Assembly: GCF_030409835.1 (NCBI RefSeq)
Contig: NZ_JAUFQO010000016.1
Span: 186,001 to 250,000 of the forward strand
Direction: 5' to 3'
DNA from: Lutimonas halocynthiae
GTDB lineage: Bacteria > Bacteroidota > Bacteroidia > Flavobacteriales > Flavobacteriaceae
DNA: 64,000 bases
Below the pieces are notes generated by a model that was not told the origin of the DNA, made no database searches, and saw nothing but the letters and a program-made list of their open reading frames with translations. The first letter of the stretch is position 1. Every line of letters begins with the position of its first letter. Position numbers and translations under genes: made by a program. Below, one piece after another: positions 8,380 to 15,211 of this stretch.

Positions 8380-8407
8380 CTTAGTCCTTAGTCCTTAAAA
8401 CTTAAAC
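8380..8407. repeat. Right inverted array of 7-nt CTTANNN repeats
   Basis: Four tandem 7-mers on the plus strand: CTTAGTC (8380), CTTAGTC (8387), CTTAAAA (8394) and CTTAAAC (8401). Bases 8387-8398 are the exact reverse complement of the 12-mer repeated in the left array. The array ends two bases before the wecB ATG at 8410, so it replaces the normal upstream region of wecB. Confidence 0.8.
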
Positions 8408-8409
8408 AA

Positions 8410-9486
8410 ATGAAACTAGATATCATTGCTGGAGCCCGTCCCAACTTTATGAAAATTGCTCCTATTATAGAGGCATTAGAAAAAGTATCAGATAAAATTC
8501 AATATAGATTGATCCATACGGGTCAACATTATGATAAAAAAATGTCGGGTAATTTCTTTGAACAGTTAGGAATTCCGGAACCAGACGTAAATTTAGAAGT
8601 TGGCTCAGGCACTCAGGCTGAACAAACAGGCCGGATCATGGAACGTTATGAAGCTCTTTTGTTAAAGGAGTCATGTAACTGGATGTTGTGTGTAGGAGAT
8701 GTGACTTCGACCATGGCTTGTAGCATCGCAGCTAAAAAACTCAATATTGGTGTGATCCACGTAGAAGGAGGTATTCGATCTAACGATATAACTATGCCTG
8801 AAGAGATCAATCGTATGGTAACTGATTCCATTACTGATATATTTTATACAACCAGTGAAGTGGCAAATGAGAACTTAAGAAAACTCGGACATGATGAATC
8901 TAAGATTCGTTATGTTGGTAATACTATGATCGATACCTTACTAAAGAATATGCCCAGGTTTATCAAACCAGAGGCATGGGATGAAAATCAGTTATCTGAA
9001 AAGGCTTATTTCGTAATGACACTGCACCGTCCTGCTAATGTGGACCAAGAAGCTCAATTAAAAAAGTTAATTGATGAGATTGCAAAAGGATCCAAAGGAA
9101 TGCCCATTATATTTCCTGTACATCCACGTACAGCAAAAATGTTAAAAGGTATTGGTATTGAGGCGGAGAATTTACATATGATTGAGCCTTTGGGGTATTT
9201 GGAATTCAATTATTTAGTGCAGCATAGCTTCGCTATGATAACTGACTCAGGCGGCATTACTGAAGAGACAACAGTCATGAAAGTTCCTTGTATGACATTG
9301 CGTGATAATACTGAAAGACCAGAAACTATTACTATTGGGACCAATGAGCTTGTTGGAACCAATCCAGATAATGTGGCACCATATATGGAAAAACTGCATA
9401 AGGGAGACTGGAAAGCTGGTGAGATTCCTTATTTATGGGATGGGAATACAGCAGAGAGGATTGTCAAAGATTTGCTGTCCTTATGA
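8410..9486 (+). CDS. wecB: UDP-N-acetylglucosamine 2-epimerase, non-hydrolysing
   Basis: Interconverts UDP-GlcNAc and UDP-ManNAc, giving a donor for surface glycans. Family motifs are present in order: AGARPNFMKIAPI at the N-terminus, HTGQHYDKKMS, HVEGGIRSND, PEEINRMVTDSITD, TLHRPANVD, HPRTAKML and TDSGGITEETTV. Length (358 residues) is normal. It follows the heptad-flanked cassette with only two bases between the array and its ATG, and it ends at a clear intrinsic terminator at 9512-9537. Confidence 0.95.
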   Translation: MKLDIIAGARPNFMKIAPIIEALEKVSDKIQYRLIHTGQHYDKKMSGNFFEQLGIPEPDVNLEVGSGTQAEQTGRIMERYEALLLKESCNWMLCVGDVTSTMACSIAAKKLNIGVIHVEGGIRSNDITMPEEINRMVTDSITDIFYTTSEVANENLRKLGHDESKIRYVGNTMIDTLLKNMPRFIKPEAWDENQLSEKAYFVMTLHRPANVDQEAQLKKLIDEIAKGSKGMPIIFPVHPRTAKMLKGIGIEAENLHMIEPLGYLEFNYLVQHSFAMITDSGGITEETTVMKVPCMTLRDNTERPETITIGTNELVGTNPDNVAPYMEKLHKGDWKAGEIPYLWDGNTAERIVKDLLSL

Positions 9487-9511
9487 ATATTACAACATAA
9501 GAAAAAAACTG

Positions 9512-9537
9512 AATCCCACTGAAGTGGGATTTTTTTT
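9512..9537 (+). terminator. Intrinsic terminator after wecB
   Basis: Perfect 8-bp stem AATCCCAC / GTGGGATT (9512-9519 and 9524-9531), loop TGAA, followed by an unbroken T-tract through 9537. It closes the wecB transcription unit and separates it from the pglF/capD-like gene. Confidence 0.88.
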
Positions 9538-9645
9538 GATTCATAGAATCAAAGCAGCATTAACCTTGTTAAAAATGGTCTGAACAACTCACCATTTTCA
9601 ATGATTTATATAACTACCAACATTCAATGAATGAAAATTCTTATG

Positions 9646-9653
9646 TATATTTG
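9646..9653 (+). promoter_or_regulatory. Putative -7 element (TATATTTG) for the dehydratase gene
   Basis: TATATTTG matches the Bacteroidota -7 consensus TAnnTTTG and lies 30 bases before the ATG at 9684, downstream of the wecB terminator. No good -33 TTG element is visible at the usual spacing, so the call is tentative. Confidence 0.4.
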
Positions 9654-9683
9654 TTAAGTATTTTACAATAGCTTATAACCCCC

Positions 9684-11594
9684 ATGACCAAATCATTATT
9701 TAGCAACGCTACTTATACATCACGTTGGATTGTTTTCTTGATAGATCTTTCCTTAAGCATGCAGGCTTTCTTTTTTGCCTATCTGATTCGATTTAATTTT
9801 TCTTTACAGTTCGGATCACATGACTTTCTTCAGCAATTGCCTTTAGTCGGCTTGGCATCAATTTTAGGCTTTTTAATTGTAGGTTCATTTAAAGGAATTG
9901 TAAGGCATACTGGCACCAAGGATGCTATTAATGTGTTTTGGGCCTCCACTGCAGTAGCAGCCATCTTGTTTTCAATAGCTTTGATTACCAGAGGGTATGG
10001 AGTTGGGTTGTTATATTCTATACCACTCTCTATTATATCAATTCACTATCTGTTAAATATTGTTATTCTAATTGCAAGTCGCTTTATTTTTAAATATTTA
10101 TTTGACAGAATCGCTTCAAATTATAAGAAACCTAAAAATGTTTTGATTTACGGAGCTGGTGATTCTGGCCTATTAACTTATACAACATTAAGCAATAGTG
10201 TGAGTAGTAAGTATAAAGTGGTTGGTTTTTTAGATGATGCCCAACTAAAAATAGGGAAACAATTTAATAGAATTCGAATTTATGACCCTAGAATTATTGA
10301 TGAAAAATTTATTAAAAAACATGATATTGAAGAGGTAATCGTTTCTATTCAAAATATTAAACCCTTTGAACTATTTGGCAGGGTAGATGCCTTTACCAGT
10401 CTGCCAGTGACCATTAAGATGGTTCCTCCCGTGAAGCAATGGATTGATGGGGAGCTAAATGTGGGGCAGATCAAGGAGGTCAAAATTGAAGATCTATTGG
10501 ATCGAAGTCCTATTAAAATTAACAATCCTGTGCTTAGAAAAGAGTTGGATAATAAAGTTGTATTGATTACTGGAGCTGCAGGGTCTATTGGTAGTGAAAT
10601 TGCCAATCAGGTTCGAAAATATGATTATAAGCATTTGATTTTGTTGGACCAGGCAGAATCAGCATTATATGATCTGCAACAGAGTTTTAAAAGAAAGGAA
10701 GTTGAGAATTTTTCTGTGGAATTAGCAGATATTCGAAATGAGGATCGATTAAAAACTGTTTTTGATAATTATCAAGTTGACATGATTTTTCATGCAGCAG
10801 CATATAAGCATGTGCCGCTTATGGAAAATAATCCATATGAGGCGGTTAGAGTTAATGTTTTTGGTAGTAGTTTGTTAATGAAGATGGCCATTTCATATAA
10901 GGTACAGAAATTCATCATGGTGTCTACTGACAAGGCTGTGAATCCAACTAATGTGATGGGTGCTACAAAACGAGTAGCAGAGATTTATGCAAATTGCTTG
11001 AATACCCAAGGTAAGACAAAGTTTGTCACAACTAGGTTTGGAAATGTACTGGGCTCTAACGGATCTGTTATTCCTTTGTTTAAGAGACAAATTGAAAACG
11101 GTGGGCCACTTACCGTTACACATAGGGATATCACAAGATTTTTCATGACAATCCCTGAGGCTTGCCAGCTGGTTTTAGAAGCTGGTGTTATGGGGAATGG
11201 AGGAGAGATTTACGTTTTTGATATGGGAGAATCGGTTAAAATTTACGATCTGGCTAAGAAAATGATTCATTTAAGTGGTAAGAAATTTCCTGAAGAAATT
11301 GACATAAAAATTACAGGTTTGAGGCCAGGAGAGAAGTTATATGAGGAGTTATTGTCAAATGAAGAGAATACTATTCCTACGTATAATGAAAAGATCATGA
11401 TCGCAAAAACTGAGAACATGCATGTGGATCAAATCAAACTGAAGATTGATGCTTTGATCTCAGATTTAAATCTGGAACACGTTGAAATCGTTAAGAAAAT
11501 TAAGGGCATAGTTCCAGAATACCTTTCGAATAATTCTGAATTTGAGAAACTAGACCAGCCTCAAGTTAAAGTCAAGACTTTAAAAATCAGTTAA
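9684..11594 (+). CDS. Polysaccharide biosynthesis nucleotide-sugar 4,6-dehydratase (CapD/PglF-like)
   Basis: Membrane-anchored nucleotide-sugar dehydratase of 636 residues. Four N-terminal membrane helices (about residues 12-135) are followed by a CoA-binding-like Rossmann domain (NVLIYGAGDSGLL) and then the catalytic SDR domain with VLITGAAGSIGSEIA, FHAAAYKHVPLMENNP and VSTDKAVNPTNVMGATKR. The Met-x3-Lys pair in place of Tyr-x3-Lys is normal for PglF/CapD/FlaA1-type dehydratases. It would form UDP-4-keto-6-deoxy-GlcNAc, the substrate expected for the PglE-like aminotransferase upstream. It is transcribed separately, between a terminator and its own terminator at 11641-11672. Confidence 0.93.
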   Translation: MTKSLFSNATYTSRWIVFLIDLSLSMQAFFFAYLIRFNFSLQFGSHDFLQQLPLVGLASILGFLIVGSFKGIVRHTGTKDAINVFWASTAVAAILFSIALITRGYGVGLLYSIPLSIISIHYLLNIVILIASRFIFKYLFDRIASNYKKPKNVLIYGAGDSGLLTYTTLSNSVSSKYKVVGFLDDAQLKIGKQFNRIRIYDPRIIDEKFIKKHDIEEVIVSIQNIKPFELFGRVDAFTSLPVTIKMVPPVKQWIDGELNVGQIKEVKIEDLLDRSPIKINNPVLRKELDNKVVLITGAAGSIGSEIANQVRKYDYKHLILLDQAESALYDLQQSFKRKEVENFSVELADIRNEDRLKTVFDNYQVDMIFHAAAYKHVPLMENNPYEAVRVNVFGSSLLMKMAISYKVQKFIMVSTDKAVNPTNVMGATKRVAEIYANCLNTQGKTKFVTTRFGNVLGSNGSVIPLFKRQIENGGPLTVTHRDITRFFMTIPEACQLVLEAGVMGNGGEIYVFDMGESVKIYDLAKKMIHLSGKKFPEEIDIKITGLRPGEKLYEELLSNEENTIPTYNEKIMIAKTENMHVDQIKLKIDALISDLNLEHVEIVKKIKGIVPEYLSNNSEFEKLDQPQVKVKTLKIS

Positions 11595-11640
11595 TTTTGC
11601 TTTGAAACAAAAACTGCATTGAAGTTGTAATTAATATAAA

Positions 11641-11672
11641 AAAAAGAGGTAATGTGAAATTTACCTCTTTTT
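11641..11672 (+). terminator. Intrinsic terminator after the dehydratase gene
   Basis: Perfect 12-bp inverted repeat AAAAAGAGGTAA / TTACCTCTTTTT with the 8-base loop TGTGAAAT, ending in a T-run that reaches base 11674. It marks the right end of the polysaccharide locus. Confidence 0.88.
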
Positions 11673-11674
11673 TT

Positions 11675-11894
11675 ATGCCTTTATCAAGAATCGATTAACT
11701 TGTTTATCTGTTTTGATACAACAGATTGAAACTTATCTGCCGGCGGGCTGGAAATCAAGACTTATTTTATTTTTCTGTACATCTTACTCCACCGTAGCCT
11801 AAGCCCCTTCGTTTAAGGCTACTCATTCAGCTAACTAAAAATGATCAGGATGCAACGAAAATTTAAATAGGTCGCTTCAAAACTAAATAACTCT
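11675..11894. other. Non-coding junction with small palindromes
   Basis: No plausible gene. It contains a 7-bp hairpin ATCTGTT/AACAGAT at 11706-11726, a GC-rich fragment CTGCCGGCGGGCTGG at 11738-11752 that resembles half of the palindromes found in R3, and a hairpin GTAGCCTAA / TTAAGGCTAC at 11794-11822 (one bulged base). These look like decayed intergenic repeats. Confidence 0.5.
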
Positions 11895-12100
11895 CTTTGA
11901 AGAATAAAACATTAATTAAATCAAATCTTTTACGTCAGTGTAGTTTGAAAAGCCTGTTAATAATTTTTGAATCCCTGTAAAAAAATTAAGGCTTTTCAAA
12001 CCTTTTTTATGCGTTTGATAGAAAAGCTTAAAAAACACACCTCGTAAAAGTCTCCTTTTTTTTGAATCGTTTTTTTTGGAGAAGCAAAAAAAATGATTAA
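11895..12100 (+). repeat. Structured repeat R1 (three-way junction plus hairpin)
   Basis: First of three related elements of about 200 bp. Stem P1 is CTTTTACG (11927-11934) with CGTAAAAG (12043-12050). Inside it are P2, GTTTGAAAAGCC (11943-11954) with GGCTTTTCAAAC (11990-12001), and P3, TTTTTTATGC (12003-12012) with GCTTAAAAAA (12026-12035, one T-T mismatch). P4 follows, TCTCC (12051-12055) with GGAGA (12078-12082), enclosing a T-rich loop. It lies between the dehydratase terminator and the DUF4105 gene. It could be a non-coding RNA or a DNA-level repeat; no transposase or promoter is attached. Confidence 0.75.
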
Positions 12101-12208
12101 AATTAAATTAAAGTTTGATTTAAGCGATGTATGTTTAAATTTTTATGCTAAAAAGTTAATGAAATTAAACTTGTAAACTATATTTACGATCTAAATGAAA
12201 TATCAATT

Positions 12209-13393
12209 TTGAAAAGAATACTTTTTTTATTAATTATAATTACAGCAAGTAACTGCTTCGCTCAACAGATACAATTATCTACAACGGCCGAGGTTAGTGT
12301 TATCACTTGCGGACCAGGAACTAATGAATTATATGCAAGTTTTGGGCATAGTGCCTTCAGAATACTAGATTTAGAGAATAAAATTGACAGGGTTTATAAT
12401 TACGGGACTTTTAATTTTAATACGCCAAACTTCTACACAAAGTTTGCTCAGGGTAAATTACTATACCAATTAAGTGCTTATAATTTTGGGGACTTTTTAA
12501 AGGGATATCATCGAGAAAACAGATGGGTGGTTGGTCAGGTTCTTGATTTAGATCCGGTACAAGTTCAAAAAGTATATGATTATTTAGAAGAAAATGCCAA
12601 ACCTGAAAACCGGTCTTATCAATATGACTTTTTTTATGATAATTGCTCCACTAAATTGTATGATGTTTTAGAAGATGCTATCGGGGAAGATTTGGTTTTT
12701 AAAAGTGATTTCGATCAAGCTGATTATAGCCATCGAGATCTTATTGAATTATACATGGGGCATCAACCCTGGGCCGATTTCGGTATAGACCTGGCTTTAG
12801 GAGCTGATATTGACAGGAAAGCTTCTTCTAAGGAGTACATGTTCTTACCTGATTATGTTTTAGAAGCCTTTACAAGCATTGAAATCAAGAAAAATGGAGT
12901 GTTAGCGCCAATCGTCAAACGAACCGAAGAAATTCTTCTAAGCTATCCACAAGAATCTAAACAAGGCGGCTTTACCCCAATCATTCTTTTCTCAATTGTT
13001 GCCCTATTGATCATTTGGATTACTTATAAAGATTATAAAAATAATACTAGGACTAAAATCCTTGACACTGTCTTGTTTTCTATTACCGGTGTTGTAGGTA
13101 TCATTCTTTTATTATTATGGTTTGCCACAGATCATTCAGCCACCGCTAACAACTTCAATATATTATGGGCCTTCGCTCCAAATCTCATTTTTGCTTTTGT
13201 ACAACATAAAAATCCTAAGCTTAGTAAGTATTATATGGTTACCTTATTGATATTACTTGACATTATGGTTCTCTTATGGATCTTTAACGTACAGGTTTTT
13301 CATTTCTCTTTGATCCCATTTATTATTGCTCTTTATGTGCGGTATGTCTATTTGTGGTCGTGGAACTATCGTTCCTCAAAGCTCTCTAAATAA
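12209..13393 (+). CDS. DUF4105 (Lnb N-terminal periplasmic domain) membrane protein
   Basis: Exported, membrane-anchored protein of 394 residues. A signal peptide (RILFLLIIITASNCFAQ) precedes the DUF4105 domain with its conserved CGPGTNELYASFGHSAFRI, YNYGTFNF and FFYDNCSTKLYDVL segments; the His, Asn and Cys residues in these are the invariant ones that suggest a papain-like or NlpC-like hydrolase core. The C-terminal third has about five membrane helices. The start is a TTG at 12209, chosen because it places the signal peptide at the N-terminus. It lies alone between repeats R1 and R2. The substrate is unknown. Confidence 0.85.
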   Translation: MKRILFLLIIITASNCFAQQIQLSTTAEVSVITCGPGTNELYASFGHSAFRILDLENKIDRVYNYGTFNFNTPNFYTKFAQGKLLYQLSAYNFGDFLKGYHRENRWVVGQVLDLDPVQVQKVYDYLEENAKPENRSYQYDFFYDNCSTKLYDVLEDAIGEDLVFKSDFDQADYSHRDLIELYMGHQPWADFGIDLALGADIDRKASSKEYMFLPDYVLEAFTSIEIKKNGVLAPIVKRTEEILLSYPQESKQGGFTPIILFSIVALLIIWITYKDYKNNTRTKILDTVLFSITGVVGIILLLLWFATDHSATANNFNILWAFAPNLIFAFVQHKNPKLSKYYMVTLLILLDIMVLLWIFNVQVFHFSLIPFIIALYVRYVYLWSWNYRSSKLSK

Positions 13394-13397
13394 TATT

Positions 13398-13600
13398 CTT
13401 TGAATCTAAAACATTAATTGAATCGATTCTTTTACGGCAGTGTAGTTAGAAAAGTCTGTTAAGAATTTTTGAAGCCTTGGAGAAAATTCAAGGCTTTTCA
13501 AACGATTTTTATGCGTTCGATAGAAAAGCGTAAAAAACACCTTCGTAAAAGAAAGCTCCTTTTTTTGATTCTTTTTTTGGAGCAGCAAAAAAATGAATAA
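13398..13600 (+). repeat. Structured repeat R2
   Basis: Second copy, beginning five bases after the DUF4105 stop. P1 is CTTTTACG (13429-13436) with CGTAAAAG (13544-13551), extendable by two more pairs. P2 is GAAAAGTC (13449-13456) with GGCTTTTC (13492-13499), using a G-T wobble where R1 has a G-C pair. P3 is TTTTTATGC (13506-13514) with GCGTAAAAA (13528-13536), one wobble. P4 is GCTCC (13555-13559) with GGAGC (13579-13583), where R1 and R3 have T-A at the base pair that is G-C here. It sits between two convergent genes. Confidence 0.75.
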
Positions 13601-13611
13601 AAAATATTCTT

Positions 13612-13648
13612 ATGGACACCAATTGAGTAGGACTCAATAATTGTCCAT
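13612..13648. terminator. Interrupted long hairpin between convergent genes
   Basis: ATGGACA (13612-13618) pairs with TGTCCAT (13642-13648), and ATTGAGT (13622-13628) with ACTCAAT (13632-13638), separated by a small internal loop and a 3-base apical loop. There is no strong T-tract on either side. It may help stop transcription from the DUF4105 gene or the PorV-like gene, or be another small repeat. Confidence 0.35.
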
Positions 13649-13672
13649 CAAGACAAAAGAACAGAAAACATA

Positions 13673-13701
13673 ATAACCTGACGCCTCGCCGTCAAGGTTA
13701 T
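13673..13701 (-). terminator. Hairpin at the 3' end of the PorV-like gene
   Basis: ATAACCT-GACG (13673-13683) pairs with CGTC-A-AGGTTAT (13690-13701) around the loop CCTCGC. The stem spans the stop codon of the minus-strand PorV-like gene and is followed on that strand by a T-rich stretch. Its GC core resembles the palindromes inserted in R3, so a small palindrome may have been taken over as a terminator. Confidence 0.45.
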
Positions 13702-14771
13702 CTAAAATACCCAATATCAACCTTAACAGAAAAAACATTCGAATACAAAGTCCCACTGGCAGCACCAATATTAGCCAATGCATAATCGATCTGTATGCCT
13801 TTATATCTGAATCCGACTCCAAAGTTGGGTTCTAGGGAAGTTGATTTCGCGCCATCGAATTCAGTGAAGTATTGAAAATTATTAACACCCAGGCGTAAAT
13901 AAACCATTTTTAAATAATCAAATTGGAGGCCTACACCCGGGTCGATACTTAAGAAAGAAGTCGATAAGATATCATTGGTTTCTGAAAACCGCATATTTAG
14001 GTCAATCTCAGTCAGAATGCTAAAATCGCGGAAAGCAACAAATGTTTTCGCAACACCAAATTGTACTTTCGGTTTTGTTAATTCGAGTGATTCTGGTGCT
14101 TCTTGGTTTTCTCCTGGAATGGCATTTTGGATTTTATTAAACTCTTCTTCATCAATACTCCAGGCATTAAATGTTGTTGTGATATCTCTGACCATCAAAC
14201 CGAACTTCCATTCACTTTCCGTTTCAAATTGCAAGGCAGCATCCAGGCCAAATCCCCAGGAAGAGGCAAAATCTCCAATTTTTCGATGTACGATTTTTGA
14301 ATTAATTCCTATATCCAGTCCTTGAACTGGTAAACGTCTGGCATATGCCACGTTAAAAGCATAATCAGCTGCAGAGAATAGACTGATATTGTCATAGTTG
14401 ATGTTGCCTTGACTATCAATTAATTCAGTTGTATTTAAAATATCATCAACACCGAATCTAATAAAGGCAATGGCAAAGGTACTCTCGTCATTAATGGGTT
14501 TCGCGAAGGCTGCATAGTCATATTTTCCGATGCCCTGAAAATATTCAGCATGCATTAGGGCTCCTTGAATATCATCAACTTTAGTCAGACCAGCAGGATT
14601 CCAATAGATTGAATTAACATCACCACTAGAGGCAATAACCGCTTTACCCATGCCAAAGGCAGCAGCGTCAACACCAAGATTTAGAAATTCATTTGAGAAA
14701 CTTCTAAAAGCCTGGCCGTTGGCCAAGTGGCAGATAAATAAAATGATGAAGATTGACTTTTTCAATTTCAA
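13698..14771 (-). CDS. PorV/PorQ-like outer-membrane protein (type IX secretion-associated family)
   Basis: Outer-membrane beta-barrel protein of about 357 residues. After a signal peptide (FIILFICHLANGQ) the mature start reads AFRSFSNEFLNLGVDAAAFGMGKAVIASSGDVNSIYWNPAGLT, the hallmark of the PorV/UPF0164 family, and the rest alternates barrel strands. PorV proteins shuttle substrates of the type IX secretion system; close homologues in flavobacteria are often called PorV2. The frame extends to a TTG at 14798, but a TATATTTG promoter element lies inside that extension (14786-14793), so the TTG at 14771 (or 14765) is a better start. It lies between R2 and R3. Confidence 0.85.
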   Translation of the reverse strand: MKLKKSIFIILFICHLANGQAFRSFSNEFLNLGVDAAAFGMGKAVIASSGDVNSIYWNPAGLTKVDDIQGALMHAEYFQGIGKYDYAAFAKPINDESTFAIAFIRFGVDDILNTTELIDSQGNINYDNISLFSAADYAFNVAYARRLPVQGLDIGINSKIVHRKIGDFASSWGFGLDAALQFETESEWKFGLMVRDITTTFNAWSIDEEEFNKIQNAIPGENQEAPESLELTKPKVQFGVAKTFVAFRDFSILTEIDLNMRFSETNDILSTSFLSIDPGVGLQFDYLKMVYLRLGVNNFQYFTEFDGAKSTSLEPNFGVGFRYKGIQIDYALANIGAASGTLYSNVFSVKVDIGYFR

Positions 14772-14785
14772 AAACAAATTTGCTA

Positions 14786-14817
14786 CAAATATAGGCAAAT
14801 GAAAAGCAGGAAATCAA
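14786..14817 (-). promoter_or_regulatory. Putative Bacteroidota promoter for the PorV-like gene
   Basis: On the minus strand, TTG (14817-14815) is followed after 21 bases by TATATTTG (14793-14786), matching the -33/-7 layout TTG-N19-23-TAnnTTTG. Transcription from here would begin inside the longest open frame, which supports the shorter start. Confidence 0.5.
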
Positions 14818-15057
14818 GGATTAAATGATGCAAATCGAACGCACATTATGCAATAGAACTTCTATTATAAACGCAAAATGTAAAAATGAGATTGAACCCG
14901 GCCGGCGAGGTACGAATTGGTGATTTGTGACTTTTGAATATCCAATATCGAACAAGGAATTTCGAAACTATAAATTTCCCTCCTTTATAGAATTATTAAT
15001 TAGATCTAATCTTTTACGTCAGTGTAGGATGAAAAGGGCGTTAAAAATTTTTGAAGC

Positions 15058-15077
15058 CCTGCCTGCCGGCAGGCAGG
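15058..15077. repeat. Perfect 20-bp GC palindrome inserted in the P2 loop of R3
   Basis: CCTGCCTGCCGGCAGGCAGG is a perfect palindrome. R2 at the equivalent place reads GAAGCC directly followed by TTGGAG, so about 20 bp were gained in R3. Translated in one frame it gives LPAGRQA, a peptide I recall as a recurrent artefact in predicted proteins of Bacteroidota and other genomes. Confidence 0.8.
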
Positions 15078-15190
15078 CTTGGAGGAAATTTAACCCTTTT
15101 CAAAAGATTTTTATGCGTGAAATAGATAAGTAGCACCTATTTTCGAGTATGACTAAGCATAAAAAACACCTTCGTAAAAGTCTCCTTTTT

Positions 15191-15211
15191 CCTGCCTCGC
15201 CGGCAGGCGGG
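15191..15211. repeat. Imperfect GC palindrome inserted in the P4 loop of R3
   Basis: CCTGCCTCGCCGGCAGGCGGG interrupts the T-rich loop between TCTCC and GGAGA that is continuous in R1 and R2. Its centre GCCGGC and arms match the palindrome at 15058-15077 apart from a bulged base and one mismatch, so it belongs to the same small repeat family. Confidence 0.75.

Larger units (their letters stand above)
7929..8407. mobile_element. Putative non-autonomous cassette carrying the four-helix-bundle gene
   Basis: A 479-bp unit made of a left CTTANNN array, a minus-strand four-helix-bundle gene, about 60 bp of AT-rich sequence and a right CTTANNN array in opposite orientation. It sits precisely between the aminotransferase reading frame and the wecB start, in an otherwise uninterrupted + strand operon. 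Calling it mobile is inference from the inverted ends, the opposite strand and the position; no recombinase and no clear target-site duplication were seen. Confidence 0.5.

Noticed and set aside
9302-9583. 93-residue + strand frame overlapping the end of wecB
   Set aside because: It is a shadow frame within wecB that runs through the wecB terminator; wecB has complete family motifs in its own frame.
13406-13588. 60-residue minus-strand open frame
   Set aside because: It lies entirely in repeat R2, whose constraints are base-pairing and not codon-like; the matching places in R1 and R3 are not open in the same way.
14880-14940. tRNA-like or gene-like GC patch near 14900
   Set aside because: It has no acceptor stem, T-loop or anticodon arm; the GC bases resemble degenerate palindrome fragments.
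14927-15133. 68-residue + strand open frame containing LPAGRQA
   Set aside because: It runs through repeat R3 and the GC palindrome at 15058-15077; LPAGRQA is the translation of that palindrome, and no start signal or protein-like composition is seen.
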